Origin: Sciurus carolinensis
Lineage: Eukaryota > Chordata > Mammalia > Rodentia > Sciuridae
DNA length: 64,000 nt
Assembly (NCBI RefSeq): GCF_902686445.1
Contig: NC_062222.1
Coordinates: forward strand, 39,121,792 to 39,185,791
Reading direction: 5' to 3'
The notes beneath the pieces are model-generated. The model had not been told where the DNA came from, made no database searches, and worked only from the letters and a program-made list of their open reading frames with translations. Positions 10,461 to 23,975 of the stretch are shown here, piece after piece. The first letter of the stretch is position 1. Every line of letters starts with the position of its first letter. The position numbers and the translations under genes are program-made.

Positions 10461-13400
10461 ATGAACCAAATGACTGGGAATACAAATCATATCTCAATAA
10501 TAACCCTGAATGTTAATGGCCTGAATTCATCAATCAAAAGACATTGACTGACAGATTGGATTAAAAAGAAAGATCCAAAAATATGTTGCCTGCAAGAGAC
10601 TCACCTCATAAAAAGAGATACCCATAGACTAAAGGTGAAAGGATGGGGAAAAACATACCATGCACATGGACTCAGCAAAAAAGCTGGAGTATCCATCCTC
10701 ATTTCAGATAATGTGGACTTCAAGCCAAAGTTAGTCAGAAGGGATAAAGAAGGACATTTCATACTGCTTAAGGGAAGCATAAATAAGCAAGATATAACAA
10801 TCATAAACATCTATGCCCCAAAGAGTGGCTCATCCATGTTTGTCAAACAAATCCTTCTCAATTTTAGAAACCAAATAGACCATAACACAATAATACTAGG
10901 TGTTTTTAACACGCCTCTCTCACCACTGGGCAGATCTTCCAAACAAAAATTGAACAAGGAAACCATAGAGCTCAATAACACAATGAACAATTTAGACTTA
11001 ACAGACATTTATAGAATATACCATCCAACCAAGAGCGAATACACTTTCTTCTCAGCAGCACATGGATCCTTCTCTAAAATAGACCATATATTATGCCACA
11101 AAGCTAATGTTAGCAAATACAAGAAGATAGAGACACTTCCTTGTATTCTATCAGATAATAATGGATTGAAGTTTGAAGTTAGAAATAAATGATAGAGTAA
11201 AAAACAGAAACTACTCCAACACCTGGAGATTAAAAAATATGCTATTATATGATGAATGGATAACAGAAGATATTAGGAAGGAAATTAAAAAATTCTTAGA
11301 GGTAAACAAGAACCAAGAAACATCATATCAAAATCTCTGGGACACTATGAAAGCTGTACTTAGAGGAAAATTTATTTCATGGAGCGCATTTAATAAAAGA
11401 AGTAAAACTCAACAAATAAACGACCTAACACTACAGTTCAAAGCCCTAGAAAAAGAAGAACAGACCAACATCAAAAGTAGTAGAAAACAGGAAATAGTTA
11501 AACTCAGAGATGAAATCAACGAAATTGAAACAAAAGAAACAATACAAAAAATTGACAAAATAAATAGTTGGTTCTTCAAAAAAATAAACAAAATTGATAA
11601 ACCTTTAGTCACACTAACAAAGAGAAGACGAGAGAAAACCCGAATCACTAAAATTCGGAATGAACAAGGAAATATCACAACAGACACGACTGAAATACAA
11701 AACATAAGTAGAAGCTATTTTCAAAATCTATACTCCAACAAAATAGAAAATTTCGAAGATATCAACAGGTTTCTAGAGACATATGAATTGCCTAAACTGA
11801 ACAAGGAGGACATACACAATTTAAATAGACCAATTTCAAGTAATGAAATAGAAGAAGTCATCAAAAGCCTACCAACAAAGAAAAGTCCAGGACCAGATGG
11901 GTTCTCAGCCGAGTTCTACAAAAGTTTTAAAGAAGAACTCATTCCAATACTTCTCAAAGTATTCCATAAAATAGAAGAGGATGGAACCCTCCCAAACTCA
12001 TTCTATGAAGCCAATACTACCCTGATCCCTAAACCAGACAGAGACACATTGAGGAAAGAAAATTTCAGACCAATATCCTTAATGAACATCGACGCAAAAA
12101 TTCTCAACAAAATTTTAGCAAATCGCATACAAAAACATATTAAAAAGATAGTGCACCATGATCAAGTGGGTTTCATCCCAGGGATGCAAGGTTGGTTCAA
12201 CATCAGGAAATCAATAAATGTAATTCACCATATCAATAGACTTAAAGTCAAGAATCACATGATTATTTCGATATATGCAGAAAAAGTATTTGATAAAATA
12301 CAGCAACCTTCATGCTCAAAACACTAGAAAAAATAGGGATAGTGGGAACATTCCTTAACATTGTAAAGGCCATCTATGCTAAGTCCACGGCTAATGTCAT
12401 TCTAAATGGTGAAAAACTGAAAGTATTACCCCTAAAAACTGGAACAAGGCAGGGATGCCCTCTTTCACCACTTCTTTTCAATATCGTCCTTGAAACTCTA
12501 GCCAGAGCAATTAGACAGATCAAAGAAATTAAAGGGATACGAATAGGAAAAGAACTCAAACTATCCCTATGTGCTGATGATATGATTATATACTTAGAGG
12601 AACCAGGAAATTCCACCAGAAAACTTTTAGATCTCATAAGTGAATTCAGTAAAGTAGTGGGATATAAGATCAATGCACATAAATCTAAGGCATTTTTGTA
12701 CATAAGCGATGAATCTTCAGAAAGAGAAATTAGGAAAACTACCCCATTCACAATAGCATCGAAAAAAATAAAATACTTAAGAATCAATCTTACAAAAAAG
12801 GTGAAAGACCTTTACAATGAGAACTACAGAATACTAAAGAAACAAATTAAAGAAAACCTTAGAAGATGGAAATATCTCCCATGTTCTTGGATAGGCAGAA
12901 TTAATATTGTCAAAATGGCCGTACTACCTACAGTGCTATACAGATTCAATGCAATTCCAATTAAAATCCCAATGATGTACCTTACAGAAATGAACAAGCA
13001 ATTATGAAATTCATCTGGAAGAATAAAAAACCCAGAACAGCTAAAGCAATCCTTGGCAGAAAGAGTGAAGCAGGGGGTTTCGCAATACCAGATCTTCAAC
13101 TCTACTACAAAGCAATAGTAACAGAAATGGCATGGTATTGGTACCAAAATAGAAAGGTGCATCAATGGTACAGAATAGAGGACATGGATACAAACTCAAA
13201 TAAATACAATTTTCTCATACTGGACAAAGGGGCCAAAAATATGCTATGGAGAAAAGATAGCCTCTTCAACAAATGGTGCTGGGAGAATTGGAAATCCATA
13301 TGCAACAGAGTGAAACTAAACCCATATCTCTCACCATGCACGAAAGTAAACTCAAAATGGATTAAGGACCTTGGAATCAGACCAGAGACCTTGCATCTTA

Positions 13401-14296
13401 TAGAAGAAAAAGTAGGTCCAGAGCTTCAACATGTCAGCTTGGGACCAGACTTCCTCAACAGGACTCCCATAGCACAAGAAATAAAAACAAGAATCAATAA
13501 CTGGGATAGATTCAAACTAAAAAGCTTTCTCTCAGCAAAGGAAACTATCAGCAATGCAAAGAAAGAGCCTACAGAGTGGGAGAAAATCTTTGCCAATCAT
13601 ACTTCAGATAGAGCACTAATCTCCAGAATCTATAAAGAACTCAAAAAGCTCTACACCAAGAATGCAAATAATCCAATCGACAAATGGGCTAAGGAAATGA
13701 ATAGACACTTCATAGAAGAATATCTACAAGCAATCAACGAACATATGGAAAAATGTTCAACATCTCTAGTAATAAGAGAAATGCAAATCAAAACCACCCT
13801 AAGATTCCATCTCACCCCAATTAGAATGGCGATTATCAAGAATACAAGCAACAACAGGTGCTGGCGAGGATGTGGGGAGAAAGGTACACTCATACATTGC
13901 TGGTGGGGCTGCAAATTAGTGCAGCCTCTCTGGAAAGCAGTATGGAGATTCCTTAGAAAACTTGGAATGGAACCACCATTTGACCCAGCCTTCCCACTCC
14001 TTGGCCTATACCCAAAGGACTTAAAATCAGCATAATACAGAGATACAGCCACATCAATGTTCATAGCTGCTCAGTTCACAATAGCCAGATTGTGGAATCA
14101 ACCTAGATGTCCTTCAATTGATGAATGGATAAAGAAACCGTGGTATATATATACAATGGAATATTACTCAGCCATAAAGAATGATAAAATTATGGCATTT
14201 CCAGGCAAGTGGATGAAATTGGAGAATATCATGCTGAGTGAGATAAGCCAATCTCAAAATACCAAAGGACGAATGATATCGCTAAGAAGTGGATGA
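10461..14296 (+). pseudogene. L1 ORF2 (endonuclease / reverse transcriptase), inactivated
   Basis: The span equals about 1,279 codons, the normal ORF2 size. The N-terminal APE-like endonuclease shows NVNGLN, LQETHL and IDHIL, but GVFN stands where GDFN is expected (about 10900), and SDNNGL stands where a catalytic His is expected (about 11155). The RT has [22 protein letters not shown] and CADDM (12567-12584), but motif A reads IYAEKVFD, with Tyr for the catalytic Asp (about 12274). The C-terminal Cys-His motif CGEKGTLIHCWWGC is present. Stops lie at codon 29 (TGA, 10545-10547, for Trp) and at 14033-14035. Frameshifts lie near 11180, 12305 and 13003. The product cannot be active. Confidence 0.93.
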
Positions 14297-14560
14297 TGAC
14301 ACTTAATGGGGGGTGGGAGGGGTAGTGTTAGGATTAGAGTTAGGGTTAGGGAGGAGGGCAAGAATGGAGGAAGGAAGGACTGTATAGAGCGAAAAGAGGG
14401 GTGGGAGGGGTGGGGGAAGGGAAAAAATAACAGAATGAATCAAACAACATTACCCTATGTAAATTTATGATTACACAAATGGTATGCCTTTATGCCATGT
14501 ACAAACAGAGAAACAACATGTATCCCATTTGTTTACATTAAAAAAAATCGCTGGCTGGAA
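14297..14560 (+). other. L1 3'UTR
   Basis: It starts with a G-rich purine tract (14309-14420), as in many mammalian L1 3'UTRs, and includes a short GTTAGGG-like stretch at 14328-14350. It then runs through 'tatgattacacaaatggtat' to an A-run at 14540-14547 and a second A-rich stretch. The second A-rich stretch may be flank. Confidence 0.75.
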
Positions 14561-14699
14561 AAATAAAATTTAGAAATTAGCATCCATTCCTTGAATTTGT
14601 GTTGCATGTTCTCCACTGCACCAATGCCTACTCCCTCACCTGAGACCACTACGACCCCTGCTAGGGCTGGACCCTGGCACCCTACTGCAACCAAAAGAG

Positions 14700-14980
14700 C
14701 TGACAAGTATTATTTTAGAAGAGGAAAAGTTTATTTGGTGCTCGTGGTTCAAGTACTTTCAATCTTTGGACAACTGACTCTGTTGCTCTGGGCCCTACAT
14801 GACATAGAAAATTATAGTGGAAATGTGTGGTGGACAAAATCAGCTCAGTTCTGTACCAGAACTTTGAAAATGTATAATTCTTGTGGTCTCAGTCATGCAG
14901 TCACAAAGAGGGCCTTCATCATCTTCCCTAGATTATTTTTTATATTTTGTCCAATTTTTCTCTAGCCAAAACCTCTTACA
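14700..14980 (-). mobile_element. MaLR-like LTR fragment, antisense
   Basis: The order 'aaaagtttatttggtgctcg', 'gactctgttgctctgggcc', and 'gtgtggtggacaaaatcagctc' on the plus strand parallels the antisense MaLR-like LTR at 62555-62680 ('gttatattatggctcaagg', 'agcttttggacccaagg', 'ggtgtagtaaaggaaag'). Identity is moderate. It explains most of the 124-codon plus-strand frame at 14591-14965, which is therefore probably not a gene. The GC-rich 100 bases before 14700 are unassigned. Confidence 0.45.
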
Positions 14981-15374
14981 GGTCTACCTAAGAGGTATAA
15001 AATACAATATTGCTATTATTATAATGAGATTAGTGTATATTAGGACATGTAGAAAGGGGTGTAAGAAAGAAGTACACTGCCTTTTCTATAACAAAGGTAA
15101 GGAACAAAAACATGCTTTGTCACCATTGTCTGAAATCATCTTCCTTGTGCATTTCACCTGATCTGTGTTCTTAATGTGGAATAGTCTACTCAGAGATTTC
15201 TTCAATATCTGTTTTTCATTCTTTTCATTATAAGATGACATTAGTGCTTTCATCTTTATAGAGAAGAAACCAGTTCCTCTTTTTTTTTTATTCATTCAGC
15301 CTTCATTGGGAGTTGAAGCTTCCTTTTTCTGCAAGAAGTGTATAGTGAAATAGGGGCGACAGTAAAGAAATATA
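14981..15374. other. No gene seen
   Basis: AT-rich DNA between the LTR fragment and the DNA-transposon-like element. I recognise no gene or repeat family. Confidence 0.45.
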
Positions 15375-15695
15375 ATTGTCCCCTCTTTTCTGTGGGGAAT
15401 GTGCTCCAAGACCCCCAATGAATACCTGAAATTACAGATGGTACTGAATTGTATATAAATGATATTTTTTGTATATGTGAAATATATATATATGATGAAG
15501 TTTCAATTATAAAATAGATATAGTAAGAGATTAATAACAATAATAAATTTATTATAAAACTGTACTGTAATAAAAGTTATTTGAGGTGTGAATTATTTGT
15601 TTCTGTGATTTTTTTATTGAGTATTTTTCATACCATGTTTGACCATAGGTAACTGAAAACATGGGAAAGGAACTGAGGATAAGGGGGCACTATTT
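15375..15695. mobile_element. Tigger-like non-autonomous DNA transposon
   Basis: The left end reads 'attgtcccctcttttctgtgg' (cut short here: 15374 on), followed by 'gtgctccaagacccccaatg'. The right end reads 'gtaactgaaaacatgggaaa' and 'gataagggggcactat'. These are diverged inverted ends of the type seen in Tigger-class (pogo/mariner) MITEs. Internal 'gatatagtaagagattaataa' fits too. TA dinucleotides flank both ends. No transposase frame is present. Confidence 0.55.
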
Positions 15696-18600
15696 TAAGT
15701 AAAATTAAGTGTTAACACGGCTGTGGCAAATATTCCTGTAGAATACAGGGAGCCCACAGTGAAGGGAGAGAAAAACTTTGTTAGAGATGGAAATCAAAGC
15801 CTTCATGAGAGACTAAGATTTCAGAAGTCTGCATTTAATTACATAAATACTGAGTATTTCTTTCACCAATATCAGAGAATTTTTTTTTTGAGAATTAAAG
15901 GTTATAAAGCATATGGAGTTAGTTTGTAACATGTAAATCTTAAGCGTGTGGTTTTTTAAGTATGTGCATGTGTGTGAGAGAAAGAGTGAGATCATTAAAA
16001 GAGACTCATTATGGCCTCATGTTTAAAGACAGGAATAGTTTTCTTTCTTCTTTTATTTTTGTAACTGTGGTTAGATCCTATCAATTATGTAAATACAAAA
16101 TTTACCAAAATGTAACTCATTTTTCCTTTAAGATCCTCTTTCAAACTTTGTGTGTTTTCACTTTTTTATTACTATTACTTACAATTTTATAAAATACATA
16201 TCTGGCTAAAGGACTATGATAAGTATATGATTGAGAGAATAAAAGTGATTATTTAAGTGAGTAGTTTGATCTTGGCATTCAAAATACTTTATAGTAGAGT
16301 GGAGAAGACAAAATAATAGCCAGTTGTGAAATAGACCAATTCAAGTTTTTTTTTTTTTTGTAATATTGTTGCTAATTTGAAAATACCTTTTAATATCCTA
16401 TCTTAATAGATTCGTGCAAGGTATTTAGTCTTCCATTTTGGGAGAATATTGTAACCAAGCTATGAGCAACTTAATACCTATGATAAAGATTTGGTCATGG
16501 TCAATGGTCTTGTCCAATATTCTTTATTCACACCACCCTGTATGTGACTGAGAGAAGCTTAGAGAATTATCACTTTGGGCAATAAAAAAGAAAATTTTGC
16601 CCTCAAGGACCATCAAGATTTGTTACTGAAATCATTTTAGTCTAAAAGGAGGAAAAATTTCAGATGTTTGAATCATGCTTTTAGATATTGTGGTCAGTCC
16701 TGCCTGAATTCACACTATTATGAAAATATATATATATAAAAATATATATTATGAATTATAATTCATAAATTATAAATATTATGAATATATATATATATAA
16801 TATATATGTAAAATATATATAACATATTTTACTTTAAAAAAAAAGGTATATATTCTGAGTTAGGTTCGAAACCAGAATTGCTCTAAAGACTGAGAAAATA
16901 AGAGCTTAATATAGAAGGTTGGTATGATAGGAATATGAAAAGATGGGTGGGGTGGGAGAGTTGGTGAGAGGAGGGTTGATGATAAAGGTCAGTAGATACC
17001 AGAAGTCACTGATGTCTTCAGCCAGAAGCAGTGAGTAGGAAGACTCCATTGTTGGTTGGGAATTTGCTGCAATACTCAAGTCTTAGTTTTTAAAAGAGAA
17101 GCAGGAACTGTAGGAGAATTTAGAAAAGAATCAGTATGTGGCCATTATGACCTTCTGAAGGAATTATAACTTCTTCCAGACATGCCCAGATTCCTCCTTT
17201 TGTGAAGCTCTAACCTAAAATTATTCAGAGAAGAACTTTCTAGGAAACTCTTCCTGGCTGCTCTGTAATATAAAGTAGTCCCAAGTGTGGGTGCTGGTAG
17301 TGCAAAGTGGATAACTAAAGATCCAACAAGAGTAATCATGAACTGTGAGCAGGATTTGAAATTTGTAACTGGGTACCTGCTATCCAGTGATGAAGACAGT
17401 ACAATTTATTTTATGGCAAGTGAAATTTTAGCTACAATTTAAATTTGTCTTATTTTTCATATTATTCTGAATATTTGGAAATAAAATGGCTAATAAAAAA
17501 ATGTTTTCTCCATTCTGTAAGCAATCACATACAAATAAGCCTAGACCACTAAATAGCATATTACTAAAAAATATTACTTGTACAATAAGACTTTCTTAAA
17601 AATTATCTTAACACATTTAAATATATCAACTTTTCATTTGATTAGGTTGATGTTATGATAAGGCTGTACTGATTTTGCTTATTACTTAATATGTTATAGT
17701 AAGAATGCATATATATGTAAGAATGCATATTAATGTAGTTGAAATCTCATTTCTGTTTCTAGAAACAATTTTATGAGCACATATATAGACACACACATAT
17801 ATGTGCAGAGGCCTTTGTGCATATGTATGTGTGTATAAATGCATTTTTATAATGAAGCCAATGATACTTTTGTGCAAATTACTAACCAGTTATAGCAATA
17901 TTTCTTATTTACAGTAGTTCAACTTTTTAATAAACACTATTACTATCTGTACTCCTAAGCCAAGTCCAATACCCTAAACTAGTCAAAATGCATTATTTTT
18001 AATACTCTCAGTATTCTCAGGGGTACAGCAGTGATATTTTTCTTATAAAAATTTTCTACCTTTTGGGCATTAAGCTTTTTCAGCTTTAAATAAGACAAAA
18101 TTGATTTTGTTGCAGCAGCCTAGTTTCTTTTTTTTTTTTTTTTTTTGTGGAGACCTATGTTAAGATACTTTTTTTAAATTAAATGTCAAATCCGGGTTGG
18201 CACTGGAAACACAGTGCATGCTTGATGTTTGAGGAAAAGCTGTCAGCTTGTCTCTCCCTGTCAAATTGCCAGCTGCCTCGTAGTAATTAGTTTAGGCTGA
18301 GGGATCACTGTTGGGCAGAACTTCATATCACAAATGGCTCAATACCCTGTGACTTGGGGGAAAATGTGAGACAACCTATTTGTCTTTGGGAGATTGAATT
18401 TTATACTTTTAATTATTTAAGGTTATTTTAGGGACTTTTCTTATAGATGTAACAATAAATCAGAAATCCTATTCAGAATAAGGCATGAAAAAGGAAAGGT
18501 GAAATTCTTCTTAGTAGTAATTTCTATGAATCTTAGTATTTGGTGGCATAGTTGGAATAGAAGTATTTTTTTATTCTATTTACCATGTCAATATTTTATA

Positions 18601-19079
18601 TTAATAATTTTAACATTGAAAAATCTGAGTGGAGAGGAATTGCTACTCAAGATATTTGGGTTCTGTCTTAATTTTTTAGAATGACTCACTCCTTCTGCTT
18701 ACTTTTTTTTTTTTTTTTCAAGATTGTATAATCCTGTAATCAATTAGAATCTATAAACAATTATTCAGATAATTAAACCTACTTCTTTGATCAGAAAAAA
18801 AAAAGATAAATCAAAAGAAAAAGAGAGGGACCATTTTATTTTACTCAGGAATACAAGAGAGAATAGACATTTCTTCTGTGAGACTAGCTACAGACAAGAA
18901 GAGGGGGTTGGGAAGGCAGACTCGAAACCTGAACAAGTTGAGAGCTGATGAAAGGGAAATTCATTCCCCGGGGCAGGGTCCAACAGGAGTGTGAAGGCAC
19001 CCTTTGTTGGCAACAGGAGTGTCCAGGGCAGTAATGGCTTACTACTTTTGTCTTACAGTTAAATTTTTTTCTTATATTA
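15696..19079. other. No gene seen; 3.4 kb mostly unassigned DNA
   Basis: No coding region is supportable. It contains an AT-repeat at 16715-16830 and poly-T runs at 16347-16360, 18128-18146 and 18703-18718. One non-repetitive stretch of ordinary base composition at about 18180-18370, with a TAATTAG core, is treated separately as a weak candidate regulatory element. Confidence 0.45.
16715..16830. repeat. AT-rich simple repeat with short palindromes
   Basis: A run of TA and ATA units interrupted by 'attatgaattataattcata', itself nearly palindromic. It looks like a degenerate microsatellite. Confidence 0.85.
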
Positions 19080-19700
19080 ATAGATGCACCATGTTTCTTT
19101 GACCTAGAACTTGCTTTTTATCTTTTCTAAGCACATAAAATTGTGCTTTTAATTTTATATACATCTCCTCTGAAGAGTGTAAAGTTGAATATATAAAATC
19201 CAGTCTGATAATGTTTGATTTTGTCAGAACACTCAGTCCATTTACATGTAATTACTTATAGGTTTGCATTTTATTTATCATCTAATTTTGACTTTGTACT
19301 TGGTCTGTATACCCTTCTCTCTATTTCTGTCTCATCATTTGGGTCTCTCACTCTCTTTCCTCCACTGTGGGATTGATTATTTTATATTTTACTCTTCCCA
19401 TTATTTTCCCTTCTTTTATTTTGAAATTTATAGTTTATGAATTTGATTTAGATTGTATTAGAATTTACAGGGTAAATATTAAATATGTGAAATTCTAAAT
19501 TGAATGAGTAATTTTATTCTCCTCCCAGAAAAGTAAGGATTCAGGATTATGAATCATTCTATGCAATTTTTATAAAAAATTTATCTCACCCTGAAATACA
19601 CTATTATAATTTTATAGATTCCAATACTTGTTTAGGTTTATTCACACTTTTATTCCTTTCTTTGCTCTCCATTTCTTCCCTCCTATCAGATTTTTAAATC
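19080..19700 (-). mobile_element. Old L1 fragment, antisense
   Basis: Plus-strand text such as 'tctgataatgtttgattttg' followed by 'cagtccatttacatgtaatt' and a later T/C-rich stretch matches the familiar antisense view of mammalian L1. It is diverged, with no open frame. The ERV2 insertion follows about 140 bases later. Confidence 0.5.
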
Positions 19701-19840
19701 TGAGATCTCTTAGCTTCTGAGTTAGGTAATGTCTTAGTTTTATTAGCAAGAATCTGCTGGTGGTAAATTGCCAAAGTTTGACTTAAGAGGTGTTTTTCTG
19801 GACATTTGCAGCCCATTATTTTTGTTTAAAAGTTTCAGTT

Positions 19841-20208
<368 letters not shown>

Positions 20209-21479
20209 TTCTCCGTTTTTGTTTTTATAGATACTGGGGGTGGGACGATGGTCTTTCTTCTATAGTTTCTTCCTGCTGGATTAAGGGCAAAGTGTTTCAT
20301 TCCTGTAAAAAAAGGGAATTAGGGAGGGCTATAGGTGGGAGCTGAGTTTTTGGAGCTGGAGGTGTCAAGTGAATTGTAGGTCTCAACTTTGAGTGACAAG
20401 GGCTGGTAGTCTTGAAGGAGAAGCAGTTGATTGACTGATTGGTGAACTTGTGTGTGTTTGCCAGCTCTGGAACTTGTGTATCTGATCTTGTAGGAACTTC
20501 TGTAGGCAATTTAGCAGGAATGGTCCTGTTTAGGAAGATCTGTTGACCTTAAAGTGACCAAAAACTTCTAACTCTGGCATTTTCTCTTGATGGTTATCAG
20601 GCTCCTGCCTAAGAATTTCTTTAGTAGCCTCCAGTCTTACTTGTACTTGGGGCTAATGTAAGTGTACATCTTAAGTTAGTGTAACTATTATTTCTTCTTT
20701 TAACTGCCCAGGAATGTCTATGTTTTGGTTTTAACTGTTTTACGGTGTTCATGATCAAGCTGGCCAAATTGACCTTGTTCTTATCTGCTGTTAAGGGTCA
20801 GCTGAGTTCCCACAGGTGTTACTCATGGAGAACTTGGGAGCAACTTCTTAGCTCCTTTAGTGCCATTTGCTGGGTAGGGTCTCCTTCATAAGGTGACTTC
20901 CTTTGGAAGCATCAGGGTTGTCTCTCCTTTTCAATGACCCTCCTCTTTTCAGCAGGTGCACTGATTGGCTTTTCTTCCTCTAGTGGTCTCATAAATCACC
21001 CTGATTGGGAGGTCGTGTGGCCCATAGTTGCAAAGCTCCTTAGAGAAGATCTCCCATTTTCTGGGTTCAGGCTGATTCAGAGAGCAAGAGCCAAATACTG
21101 GTTTTCTTGGCCCTTTTGTGTTACTCTTGATCTTAAACTTGATCTTAAACATCCAGAAAGCCAGTCTCACCAATCATAAAGTAAGAGTACTGGGCTTTAA
21201 CTTTGATATTTATGACTTTAAAGTCATTTACCACCCTTTCATTTAATTGGTGTCTGTATTATCTGTCCTATAGTTGATAGCTTATTATCTCAAATTAATT
21301 TAGGTTGTTTGTTCTTGAAGTAGTACTTCTGCAAAACATTAATCAGGCAACAGTTTTACAAGAAAAATACAAAATGGAATTAACGACAGTAAAACATTTA
21401 CTTTGTGTAATAGCTATCGAATATTGGCTGAGCTACACATTATATCCCCTGTTTGGGATCACAGTTGAACATAGGGAAT

Positions 21480-21697
21480 CTTTACCCACTTGCTGTTGTG
21501 GTGACAGAAATTGTATAAGTCCCATTCTCCAGCCAAGAGGAGTCATTATCTAACATATATTGGGGTCAGACTGTGTTGCAATAGAAAATGAGCCTGCAAC
21601 GTTTGAGATCTGGAGTCAAATGGAGAGGCTGTGTGTTTTTGAGGAAACAGTCAAGGGGGTGGGGGTCACAGATAATTTTAGATTGGGCAGAGTCCAT
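21480..21697 (-). pseudogene. gag: ERV2 gag matrix remnant
   Basis: This is the start of a gammaretrovirus-like Gag, the virion structural polyprotein. A minus-strand ATG at 21697 begins MDSAQ, like the MDS start of ERV1 gag. After a frameshift, fragments resembling matrix are readable: FLKNTQPLHLTPDLK and RLIFYCNTV. An in-frame TGA follows, and then PQYMLDN. Similarity stops near 21480. There is no capsid, zinc knuckle or pol after it. Confidence 0.7.
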
Positions 21698-22139
21698 GGC
21701 TAAGGGTTCTCAGGAGCCCAGAGAAGGGAAATAGGAGAGGAAGGGGCATCCCCACAACCTCTCTTATTTCCCACATAGGAGCAAAACATCAGTGAGAGTC
21801 ATCACTGTCCCTGACAGGTCTGCAGCCAAAGCTGAGGGAGACCCTGACCCAGAGCTTGGGTTTTCATAGAACGAGAGAGAGTTCAGGTCCACCATGGAAG
21901 AACTCTGAGGACTCACTGGCAGTAGAGGGAAGGCTGTCCAGAGTAAAATTCTGTGGTGGGTGAGGAGGTCAGCAATGGCAAGAGGCAGAAACACCCTAAG
22001 GTGGATATTGTCCAGGGAGGAAGGAGCACAGTCAAGGTGGCATGGATCCCTATGGGGGAGAGCCAGCAGACAATGACCATGGATCTCATCCCAGGTTTCA
22101 TCACAGAAAGACTTTCCTACCCAGAAACATTTTCTTCTC

Positions 22140-23280
22140 CCTTCTACTAAATATATTTTTGTACCTAGATTCTTTTATTTTTCTTTCCTATATGTTGATC
22201 CCTTTTTGTTCACATTCTGAAAGAACCCTTATGAAATTACTGAATTTAGATAAATTACTCCACTTTAATAAGATGAAATATTTTGTTAGGTACAGTACTC
22301 TAATTGAAACACTGTTGAAATTTTTGAATCCCTTTGTATATAGAATTATACCTGTTAGGACTTAAGTTTTTAGTGATGACACAAAGCAATTTTAAACCCC
22401 TTCTATTTACCAAACTATGAAAACACCAATAACGTTTAAATATGTTACTCCATGGAATTTAAGAAGTTAAGAGTACTCAGTGTTATTTAACTGTTAGCAC
22501 TTTAGCTTTGTAAATTAATCAGATGTCTCTAATAAACACATTTGAGTAACCCTATATATGTCAAATCTAATCTACTTATTTTACTGTAAAAACAAGATAT
22601 CAGATAAGTGTATTGAACAGTATCTGTTGAAGAAAAGTCTTAGAAACAATTGATATTAGACATTTTATAGACATCAACATTTTATTAATTTGACCACCTG
22701 GAAACTTGTAAGGAAAGTAATTTCAAAGACATTTTACTTTCATTTGTTTATCTGATTTAAAATAAACCCTTTTAAATCACATGAATTCAAGACATCTGGA
22801 TCCATTTTTTAAATTTTAATTTTATGAGCACTCATTATTTATGTCAATTTTGTTATCATGTACATACATAGACAACATGACATTAGACAACATGATATAC
22901 ATAAAAAAAGGCCTTGTAGCCTTTTATGGTGAATATCCACTGCAATGTAACAGATGTTCAAAAATAACTTTAGAGTTGAATAAAAAAAATTAACCTAGGT
23001 ATGTAGGATCAAAATTGTGAGCTCAAAAAATATAGCATTTAAGAAAAACAAAACAAAACAAGAGTCCTAGAAGAAAAAAGTGATAATGGCCATTAATTAT
23101 TCTTGTAAAATAGCATGAGAACACGAGAAAGAGAAAGTCAGAGAGAGGGAGGGAAAAGGAGAGAGAGAGAGAGATAAAGAGAGAGAAAGTTTGAGTTTGC
23201 AGGACAAGCAAAGATTGTAAGAAAGAGAAAACTTGAATGTAGGGAAATCTATTTCCATTTCCCTGAGTGCTCTCAGAAAT
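22140..23280. other. AT-rich block inside ERV2, origin unknown
   Basis: Base composition changes abruptly from GC-moderate retroviral sequence on both sides to strongly AT-rich DNA. I see no retroviral similarity in it. An AG-rich tract lies at 23110-23190. It sits in what should be the leader, between the primer site and the gag start. It could be a later insertion or captured host DNA. Confidence 0.6.
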
Positions 23281-23975
23281 TATAAAGGTCCCTAAAAATG
23301 TTGGGATCTAAAGCGCTGTTTGGTCTGAGGTTCAGGGTGTGGTGGAGGGACTCTTAAATTAACTAAGAGGAAAACCGGGGGTATGGGTGGGGATTGAGAA
23401 TGAGCTGCCCATTGCAAGACAGGAATTAGTGAATATAGAGGCGAGGCATCCCTTAGCCCCCTGGGAATCACCCGAGCGAAGGACGAGTTATCCATGGAGT
23501 CGTCACTACCATTAGAGAAGCATCGAGGCTAAGCCTGTAGTGGTACCTGGGTGCCCAGCACTAGGGTTTTCATAGAGAAAATAATGTCATAGAGAGAACC
23601 CAGGGCCAGAGTAGGTCTCACAAGAGTTGGTCCTGTTAGGAAAGAATCCCTCGTCAGTCCGGAGATTTCCTACTTCTCAGGAAAAGTCTCCTGTCAGCCC
23701 AAGCTCTGCCCCAGCAATCAGTATAGGGATTCAGCTATAGTTGCAAGAACTGTGTGTGGGGGTTCCCCTGACCCTCAGAGAGCCTCAGGAGTGCTGGATG
23801 CTCAGCAGTCATTTCCCAGATAACCAGAAGCCAGGGGAGAAACCACTCACTGAATGAGGTTGGTGTCTAGATGTGGAGGAGAGTGTCCAGGCAAATGGAA
23901 GGTGAGACCAGTGTCTGGGGGGATCCTGGGGGGTCAGATGGGATTCCACTTACCTAAATGGCGATAGAAGAGCCC

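Larger units (their letters stand above)
7803..14560 (+). mobile_element. Full-length L1 (LINE-1) retrotransposon
   Basis: It begins with a G-run and 'tttcaagatgg', which fits a mammalian L1 5' end. In order it holds a GC-rich 5'UTR (to 9349), ORF1 (9350-10348), a 112-base spacer with an AATA run, ORF2 (10461-14296), a G-rich 3'UTR, and an A-rich end near 14535-14560. The length of about 6.75 kb fits a complete element. Both ORFs are broken, so it should not be mobile. I could not find a convincing target-site duplication: the 5' flank 'aaaaagcaagctgg' and the 3' 'aaaatcgctggctgg' are only loosely alike. Confidence 0.93.

Noticed and set aside
14328..14350. Telomere-like GTTAGGG stretch
   Set aside because: Only about two units in the G-rich L1 3'UTR; too short to be an interstitial telomeric array.
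7788..14575. Target-site duplication of the full-length L1
   Set aside because: The best flank match (aaaaagcaagctgg against aaaatcgctggctgg) is too imperfect and partly A-rich.
14591..14965. 124-codon plus-strand frame as a possible gene
   Set aside because: Most of it overlaps an antisense MaLR-like LTR and has no domain or conservation evidence.
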